64,000 nt of DNA from Cryptomeria japonica. Its lineage: Eukaryota > Streptophyta > Pinopsida > Cupressales > Cupressaceae. Positions 57,069 through 64,000 of this stretch are shown here, piece by piece. How positions within the stretch are numbered: position 1 is the first letter of the stretch; each line of letters opens with the position of its first letter. A program made the translations under genes and the position numbers. Under the pieces are notes generated by a model. That model saw only the letters and a program-made list of their open reading frames with translations, made no database searches and had not been told where the DNA came from. Location of the stretch: NCBI RefSeq assembly GCF_030272615.1, contig NC_081407.1:438799230-438863229 (forward strand). Direction: 5' to 3'.

Positions 57069-59724
57069 TGTTGGCATTGTGTTGTCATTGATGTCAACCA
57101 GACTATGTTGTCATTTATGTCAACTGGTATAGACTGTTGACCGATGAGTAATTATTGGAGATCAGTATGGTATGACAATCGGTAAGTGATGGTTTGCCAG
57201 TATGTTGTTACCAACCAATAAGCATGTGCCGGTAAGAAATCAAGGTGAGCTAATGAACAAGGGTAGACAACCAGTATGTAGTTTGATTGATGATATTCAG
57301 CAGGGCTCCCACTAGATGAAGATGTTGTCACTGGATGAAGAGAAGACTGATAGAAAGTGTGTTGCATCAAGTTAGCAAGGAAGACATGTGGGAAATCTAC
57401 TGGGTCATATGTCTAGTTGAAGTTGTGTCTGCTCAATTTCAGTAAAGTCACATTAGCCTCATGTCGGAAGCAGAATGAGCAGGAGACAAGGATCCACTCC
57501 CACTTGATGTTTGGCAGATTGAGTGCTACTGTCTATCTACTCCCACCAGTAAGTGTTCATACTAAGCTTATCTGTCAACATGCATGGAATGCATCATAAC
57601 CCTTTGAGATAAGACAATTAGAGAAGTTGAAGGCAGGTGATTGAAGGCTTATACTGGATGATCATAATGGAACATGAGGATGCCTCAAATGCATGAAATC
57701 AGAGATATGCACCGGTTCAACAAGGGAAAGTATGATGAGCTACCAGGACAGAAGAGGAAGAATAAGTTGTAATGCATTTGCCACTTTGGGAAATCGGTTG
57801 AGATGAGGTATGACCAATGAAGGAGAAGGAAATGTCTTGCATTTGCAGACATGGAGTTTCACTGGAAGGTAAGAATGTGCTACCAAGATGTATATGGAGA
57901 TTGATGTTTCCATAGTTGGACACAACTGAAGTTTGTTGACATGGTGATTCTATGGGTGTCGCCAGTGTGCAGTCAGGAGTAATGTCAACTGGCAAACACA
58001 TATACCGATACGCTAGAAGATCTGCATTGGAGATTGTTGATGTGTTGTGTCAACCGGTAAGTAACCAAAGAGGCAAAGGTGAAAGGCTCTCACCTGATGA
58101 AAATATGCATGGAGACCCACTCTCGATGCATGTGGTGGATTGGTATGTTTAGTGATCGAGAATATGTGTTCCCACCGATAGAACACGAGATTGCATGTCA
58201 TGAAGGTGAACTGATCTATGTACATGGGGTAAGACGGACTTGTAGTATAGAGGGAACACCGATTGTGTTTTTAGTCAGTGACTAAGCTTAATCTAACATC
58301 ATTAGATGAGTTGGATACTGACTGAGATGCCATGTGGTCTCCAAGTGGCAAATGGATACCACATCATCGAAGTTATCGGTGAGGTAGTTGGTGATTGGTC
58401 GACATTAATGTCGATTGCATAAATCATGAGTTGAGAGCAGAAGGATGCAGCTCAAGGATAATTAGAAGGTTGATGTTTGTGTTGCAACGATCAATGCAGG
58501 ATGTCCTGGTGTAGATCAGATTTGGAGTGGCAACTGAGAGATTATTTAATGTGACTGACACGAGTAGGTCGGTGATCGGTTTGCCATGTTTGCTAAATAT
58601 AGAAAATGTGTATTGGAAGCAATGAGATTAGCGATGATGGGTGATCTATTGTAGGTTTTCAATCTCGAAGAAGGGATCCGATCAGATTTGAAACAAATTG
58701 AGTTGGCAAAGAAAATCTTAGGGTATGAAGTTTTAGTTTCTATTTTGGCGGGAATTCCCAAGTATAAATATGTTGGTTTATGATCTAAGTGGTTGCTTTT
58801 GTGAAGGAGAATGAAGGAGGTTGGATGCTACATGTCATATACAAGTGAAGAGTGCAGACAAAATAGTTTGAGTGTTTAATTGCTAAACCTTGAAGTGACT
58901 GAGAGTGTTGAAGGGAGAAATTCGTAAGAGGGTTTAATAGAAGGTTAAACCGGTGTGGCCAAAGTAACCAGTAAGCTGCTAAAGATTGTAGCAGTCAAGT
59001 TAGCGGGTAGTGACAATTTGTAGTGGGTTAGTGTGAGTAGAGAATCGGTAGAGATCAAAGAAAAGTGAACCAGTAGAGAAGAGGCAGAGTTCATACTCAA
59101 GTGAACTGGCAGTGGTTGAATTGGTAAGAAGGCAACAACAGTGAGTGAAGGTGAACAGAGTATTGGTGGTGAAAAGTAGCAGTGGTTTAGAGTGATTAGA
59201 GAATTAGTAGAGAATAGAGCAGAGGAAGACTGATTGAGAAGAGTTGAACCAGTAGAGTGATTTGATTGTGTGAGGTTAAAAAACTCATTTGTAACTGGGC
59301 TATTATTATTGTGTTGATATATCTTATTATAATTATTGATTTGGAGCTCGGTGCAGGGGTTGGCACTCCTTGGGTTGGTGCCCTAAATAAGGGGTTGTTG
59401 TTCCTTGGGTTGGTGCCCTAAATCAGGGGTTGGAGCTCTAAAATTTGTAATATAGTGTTTATTGTGAGGCTAGATTGTAATAGTAGACTTCAGGAACATT
59501 TCTCACCGAGTTTTTTCCCATGTTAGGTTGTCCTCATATATTTGGTGTTATGTGATGTGCCTTTTGTGTGTGCTTACATTTTGGTCTTCTCCCTATCTTA
59601 CCGGTATATTCACTGTGTGTTAGATCTACTAATTGGTACACACATTTAGGATTAAAAGGAGTTAAGTTTGGAAACCACTGATTCACCCCCCCCCCCCCCT
59701 CTTAGTGGCATCTTGTGTTCTACA
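57069..59724 (+). repeat. 3' LTR of element C
   Basis: This 2,656-bp LTR starts TGTTGGCATTGTG and ends GTTCTACA. Near its start it has an extra ~35-bp tandem copy of 'ttgtcattgatgtcaac' not present in the 5' LTR, and it has more copies of 'ggttggtgccctaaa' near 59360-59430. Confidence 0.93.
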
Positions 59725-60127
59725 CTCTCTTACTTCGATTTCCTTGGTCAATCCCATCACCATAGGTTCCATCTCATGTTTAAGGACTACATTATCTTTT
59801 GCAAACTTCTCATATTCTTATGTCTTCTCCTTCAAGAATTGACTCAGGTGACCATCATCCATGCTTTTTCTTTCTTTCTGCTTTATCTATTCATAGAGTT
59901 CCTTTCTCTTTTCCCTAGACTTTTTTAGTTTCTCTTTCAATAGTTGAATGAAACTTTCAGCATCCTTAAGGTTTTTCTGCAACTCTTGGACTTTTGCTTT
60001 GGACTGATCAAGATCATCTAGTGCAACTAGGAGTTGTTGTTGAAGACCACTAGAATACATTGAATCACCTTCTTGGATATTCTTCAAGTTGTTAAACATC
60101 CTCTGAGGAATCAATCTTTGATACCAA
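59725..60127 (-). pseudogene. gag: Element D gag, N-terminal coiled coil
   Basis: Directly after the primer site the minus strand reads MFNNLKNIQEGDSMYSSGLQ, then LLVALDDLDQSKAKVQELQK and more heptad-like Leu/Lys/Glu sequence, ending at a TAG-type stop at 59887. The usual capsid opening (F-D-G-x-N-[FY]) is absent, so this gag was already truncated when D inserted. It continues at 51586 beyond element C. Confidence 0.8.
60115..60126 (-). promoter_or_regulatory. Worn primer-binding site of element D
   Basis: The minus strand reads TGGTATCAAAGA, matching TGGTATCAGAGC at 10 of 12 bases, two bases from the 5' LTR. Confidence 0.85.
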
Positions 60128-60128
60128 T

Positions 60129-61187
60129 TGTTGAAATCAAGGAACACTAAGAGGGGGGGGGAGGGGGGGTGAATCAGTGTTCTGCAAACTTTGATATTAT
60201 TAAAGTATTCTTTCAACCACTTATTACATTTAATCAAAAGAAAGATGCAATAACATAAAAACAATAACCACAACAGCATAACACAAAACTTTTGTACGTG
60301 GAAACCTGGTTAAGAAAAAAAACCACGGTAAGGATGAACCCACAAAATGAGTATACTCTGCAGAAGTATTACAATGGGGAATACACATGCATTCAGGCTC
60401 ACTGCCCAGAGCTCACTGCTCAAGAGAGAGGCTCATTGCCTTCAAATAAGTTACAAAAGATCACTGGAGTGATTGAACTAAGAATAGCATCTACAAATGC
60501 CTAATTATAATTTTGGTTAAGTACAATATATTGATTTTATACACTTCATCTCTCACTGCTTTGTTACACTTTTCTGTCAAAGATCTAGAGTATAGATCTC
60601 TATCTTGCGCACGTGAAACTACACATAATCAATCACTATAACCTTTCACATCATCAAAATGATAAAAAAATCAATCATATATATCCACAACAAGAAATTA
60701 GATCCATCACTATTCAGCTCAAGAACACTTAACACTTTATTCAAACATGTATGAACAATTGGTGGAATTCAAGCTTTAATGCTAATGCAGACCAAACATG
60801 ATTGTTGGCATGTTACCACACATGTTATCCAAATATCTTGGATCAAAAAAATAATCACCAAAACCGCTTCATCAAATTCGCACAAAGATCAACTACACAA
60901 GTCAACTTGTTCTTGACTGGTAGACCAAAACTTAGTACTCAAAGGCTTGTAACTTCTACATGAATTATCACCAGAGACCAAAACTATGGAATAAGGTGTT
61001 AACTTGAGAAGAAATCCAGACCAAAATACTAAACACTGTCAGATGCTTTGTTCTAAGCTTGTCAAAGTTGAACAACTCTCCAATCTGACTTTCGATATGA
61101 TCAAATCATGCAATGTGGATGGGTATATTGACTTGTGTTTCCATAAATGACAACACCTAATAACCTATGCAGTGTCTCTTTCCAACA
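60129..61187 (-). repeat. 5' LTR of element D
   Basis: This 1,059-bp LTR is about 45 bp shorter than the left LTR because of indels. It has the same TATA-like sequence on the minus strand near 60532. Its G-rich motif has expanded to two G-runs (60153-60169). Confidence 0.93.
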
Positions 61188-61192
61188 AGTAA

Positions 61193-61536
61193 GAGGCCCA
61201 AAATGCATGGCTTTAAGCTCAACTATGTAGTTGCTAGACAAATTATGCAGGGGTTAGGTTTGGAGCTGGTTTGGTCTTGCTTTCTCAGTCTGAGTGTCTG
61301 GATGGTTTGTAGAGGCATGATATAAGGTTTTTCTATATTACATCTATGTTTTGAGGTTTGTATGGCCTAATTTGAGTGTATTTATGTTTTCATATGTCCC
61401 TTTATTCTTGGTTTTCAAATTTCCTCTTGAAAGGATTGTTCGGTTCCACATGGGTCACCAAATCAGGGTCGGGGCCTAGAAAGGATAGCCAGGATAACCC
61501 ATGTTGGGGATATGTGATCATACTCTTCCCTAATTA
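61193..61536. other. Spacer, continuation of 43886-44616
   Basis: This resumes the sequence interrupted by element D ('gcatagtaa' before, 'gaggcccaaaatgc' after). No gene is seen. It is weakly similar to 1740-1930. Confidence 0.5.
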
Positions 61537-61830
61537 TATCTTAGAACCCTATCCTATGTGGTAATTTTAAAATCCTTTGGTGAAACCTTGTGTTAAGTCC
61601 TGATTGTTCATGTTTATCCTTGAGTCTCTTTGGAGGTTGTTGTTGGCCTTGTTTGTTTGTGTTGTTTCAGGCCCCATATCTATCTCCAGAGAATGGTGGG
61701 GTGGACCTAATTGTTCCACATGGTCGGAAGGTTGTTCCCTTCCTCCATTGGGGATTGGTGGATATGTTTGTGTGTTGGATGGATCCAATATTTTCTTTCC
61801 AGTTTTCTCTTAGTACTTGATGCAAATGAT
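61537..61830 (+). repeat. Dispersed repeat, copy 2 (copy 1 at 3008-3345)
   Basis: It has the same order of blocks as copy 1: 'ttagaaccctatcctatgtgg', then 'ggtggggtggacctaa', 'gttccacatggtc', 'ctccattgggga(t/c)tggtgga', and 'gatgcaaat' close to the end. The two copies differ by many substitutions, several at third-codon-like positions. Confidence 0.6.
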
Positions 61831-62784
61831 TTGATGATGTGTTAGGAGATGCTATTTATTTTATTATCATTGTAATTGCTTCATTACCATTGTTATTTGG
61901 ACACTGCTTAGGGATATTGATGTAATGTTATTTTATTTAATTTTGTTGCTTAATAGATTTGCCCCTTTCTTTAAATTATATTTTGAATTACAATATGACT
62001 CATGCACACCCCTTTATGAAAGGAAAACAAATAAACAAACAATTGGGTGAATTGATTGTTTCAAGGTTCATCCTCTGCATTAGAGGGTAGCTCCTCATGA
62101 GATTTAAAATGAATTTTTATGCAGAAAATTTAGAAATGAATACACTTTTCACCAGAAAGTGCGAAAGGCTTTCACATTCATTCATCAACACAAAAGAATG
62201 CTATGAAGACTCAAAAGAATATTATTGAAGATCTATTCCAAATGTAGAGCTCACGGACTTCTACTTCCACACATGTTCATTCCATAAACCCAAAATAAAA
62301 CAAACTTCAATGTAGTGTAAATACTAATCGATTCTCTCTCATGCCTCACAGGACAAGGTGGGTCAGTGTCATTCAAACAACAATGACGATTGCCTATAAA
62401 CGATGAAAATTAATGAATCCACAAATACAAAGTGAACTAGTAAATGAAATGATATATTTCACGCATCAACATATATCCCAACAGAGATCATTAATATTTC
62501 AAACACAGAGATTTAAAAGATTGCATCAAACTAGCATTTCCATTCAAATACCAGAAATATCAGTTTTGAGGAATTCAAGGAAATCAAATATGTTCCTCCA
62601 AATCACAGTTTTTTAGACCCTTACATAAAACTAACTTCTAACTTAAATAGCCTCCAGGCTAATAGTTTGTTACATCATAACTAAAATTTTAACTTTAACC
62701 ACAGGTTAAAGAAACCATTTTCTTAAAAACAAAAGAAACTAAGACAACAACCATAGATCGGTTGACAACTCATCCCTTAGTTGA
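61831..62784. other. Spacer, nothing firmly recognised
   Basis: No gene or clear LTR boundary was seen. It may include the 3' end of the element whose coding remnant lies at 62785-64000 on the minus strand, but I found no polypurine tract. Confidence 0.4.
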
Positions 62785-64000
62785 TTAGGACTCCATCGTG
62801 GTAGATGAAGCTGCTGATTTATCCTGCTTTTTTGCGAAACTATACATGCCTAACCACTCCAAATGTGCAGCTAATAAGTTCAAGGTGACTTGAAAGTAGG
62901 GGAGTCCAATATGCACAATACGTTGCTTCCAAACCTCCTTATCCATGTTTACCTGTGACACTTTTGCCTTATGCACCTCCAGATGATCAAAACAAATTGT
63001 GAGCATTGATTCTATTCTAGCCACCTTCGAGAAATCATCTGTAGTCAAAGATTTTGTTTCCCTGATGAACTGTATCCTTTCCTAGAATATTTTCTCCATA
63101 TCTATAGCAGCTTTGATTGTCTGAGAATCTTCTTTCATAAGTTGGATGTCAATGCACTTAAGATCTTTTTGCATTGTGTTGATTAGATCTGTCAATCCTT
63201 TCAGCAATCTTGTAGATTCCTCATGGCCCTGTTTTATGATTGAATTTCACCACTCTCCACAAGTTTCTTAGCCAAGAATTTCATCACACCAAATTTTTGG
63301 ACATCATTCATTTGCACAAGTACTGCCACCCACTTAGTCCTTTCCTTCTCCTAGGCAACAAATTCTAACTCCAATTCTTTGCTTACAATCACAACATCTT
63401 CATATACTTTTACCAGATTGACAATATAGTCTGAGCCTTGCTGTATTATGAGATGAAGCCATTTATTGAACATCTTCACCACCATTCTATTCCTCTAAAC
63501 CTGATCTAACATCTTTTGGTTCGCTGGAGACTTGGGGTCGAAGGATACTGCCACTTGTGACAAGGATTAAGGAATTGAATGGTGTATAGCATTAATGTAT
63601 TCAACCATTTGGGTGATGATTTGCTTCAACTCCTTTTTATCTTTTTCATCCTTCCATGATCTATAAATCATCCTCTTTGTGGACTCCAAGTGTTTGACAT
63701 CAACTACTTGTGAAGCAACCCCCAAATCAACTTTCTCCATAGTGAAGTCATCTTCAGTGCCTTTTTTTGAGTCTCTACCTAGGATAGGTTTACCTATCTC
63801 AGCTATCCAATGACATGTTGCCTCATCTACCTCAAGCATTGTCTATGTTTTAAGTTTCTTTGGCTTGGACACTTTTCCAAGACACTTGCTAACCATATCT
63901 TCCATAGGAATTGTGATTGGGACCACAATACGTTTCTTCCCAATGGAATTCTCTAACCATCACAGAGTGCTTGAAGGTTCTTTGGACGAAGGGGTTGTCT
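62785..64000 (-). pseudogene. Unknown minus-strand ORF remnant running off the window
   Basis: From the window end the minus strand reads ENSIGKKRIVVPITIPMEDM, then KPKKLKT, a TAG, then MLEVDEATCHWIAEIGKPIL and on to QMVEYINAIHHSIP (63567). After frameshifts and stops it continues to MTTDDFSKVARIESMLTICF and a stop at 62785. It is rich in Lys, Glu and hydrophobic heptads, so coiled-coil-like. It resembles in style the tails of the unknown ORFs of element D and of the Tat-like repeats. No known domain was recognised, and the N-terminal part is outside the window. Confidence 0.55.

Larger units (their letters stand above)
51587..59724 (+). mobile_element. Element C: copia-type with gag but no pol, nested in D
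   Basis: The LTRs 51587-54167 and 57069-59724 are about 2.6 kb each. A perfect tRNA-iMet primer site follows the first, and a CAAAGGGGGAGAT polypurine tract precedes the second. The internal part is only ~2.9 kb and carries gag remnants, then ~900 bp without pol. Long LTRs, gag with a coiled coil and an adjacent 'VWRKKEE'-like end recall the SIRE/Maximus group (inference). The outer flanks (ATCTT, CTCTC) are not an obvious TSD. The reading of D gag resumes on both sides, showing it is an insertion. Confidence 0.92.
44612..61192 (-). mobile_element. Element D: copia-type, gag remnant plus unknown ORF, no pol
   Basis: The LTRs at 44617-45720 and 60129-61187 have TGTTGGAATC / TGTTGAAATC and TTTCCAACA ends. 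AGTAA occurs on both sides (44612-44616 and 61188-61192), a perfect TSD. The primer site is next to the right LTR and the polypurine tract next to the left, so the element reads on the minus strand. After removing the nested solo LTR and element C it is about 7.4 kb. In order it holds coiled-coil plus zinc-knuckle gag sequence and then a long unknown ORF. I find no protease, RT, RNase H or integrase, so it looks non-autonomous. Confidence 0.93.

Noticed and set aside
1-64000. CRISPR arrays, operons, rRNA genes
   Set aside because: None was seen. The short direct repeats present are microsatellites, minisatellites and LTR parts.

Overview
This window looks like repeat-dense plant nuclear DNA. 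I see LTR retrotransposons nested inside each other, no bacterial-style gene organisation, and no complete host gene. The large nested elements, long AT-rich spacers and heavy decay suit a large-genome seed plant. A gymnosperm is my guess, from the style of the repeats; it is not proven.

Layout, left to right. (1) 1-885 is the 3' part of a copia-type LTR (family E) next to a LINE reverse-transcriptase fragment (886-1207, minus). (2) 1208-11660 is mostly spacer. It holds another copia-type LTR (1933-2924), a 72-bp foldback, a ~375-bp degenerate tandem array, short tandem repeats, GT/GA microsatellites, and one possible host exon on the minus strand (9183-9334). (3) 11665-12924 is a solo LTR with a perfect GTAAC target-site duplication (TSD) and a TATA box. 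(4) 15433-23207 is a complete minus-strand Ty3/gypsy element: 1.55-kb LTRs, AAATG TSD, tRNA-iMet-type primer site, broken gag, and a long pol frame whose integrase has Lys where the catalytic Glu should be. (5) 23781-43880 is a degraded plus-strand Tat-like Ty3/gypsy element. Its repeats are very long (~5.6 kb) and each carries the remains of a ~1,180-codon reading frame of unknown function. The right repeat also contains a solo LTR of family E (38204-39251, TSD TCCTC). (6) 44617-61187 is a minus-strand copia-type element D (TSD AGTAA). It has a zinc-knuckle gag remnant and a large unknown ORF but no pol. It was entered by a second family-E solo LTR (47600-48651, TSD CAAAT) and by element C (51587-59724, plus), a copia-type element with gag but no pol. 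(7) 61193-64000 holds a diverged repeat also present near 3 kb and a third unknown minus-strand coding remnant running off the window.

How the parts relate: only the gypsy element at 15433-23207 carries a nearly intact pol. C and D have the cis-acting sequences (LTRs, primer site, polypurine tract) and gag remnants, so they would have needed enzymes from elsewhere. TSDs and nesting give an order: D entered older sequence; C and one E copy then entered D; another E copy entered the right Tat repeat after that element existed. Many premature stops are TAG or TAA where the sister copy has CAG or CAA, which fits cytosine deamination in silenced DNA.

The least explained feature is the set of three large non-gag, non-pol coding remnants: in the Tat repeats, in D, and at the right edge. 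Each appears to combine an N-terminal globular part, a charged linker and a coiled-coil tail.
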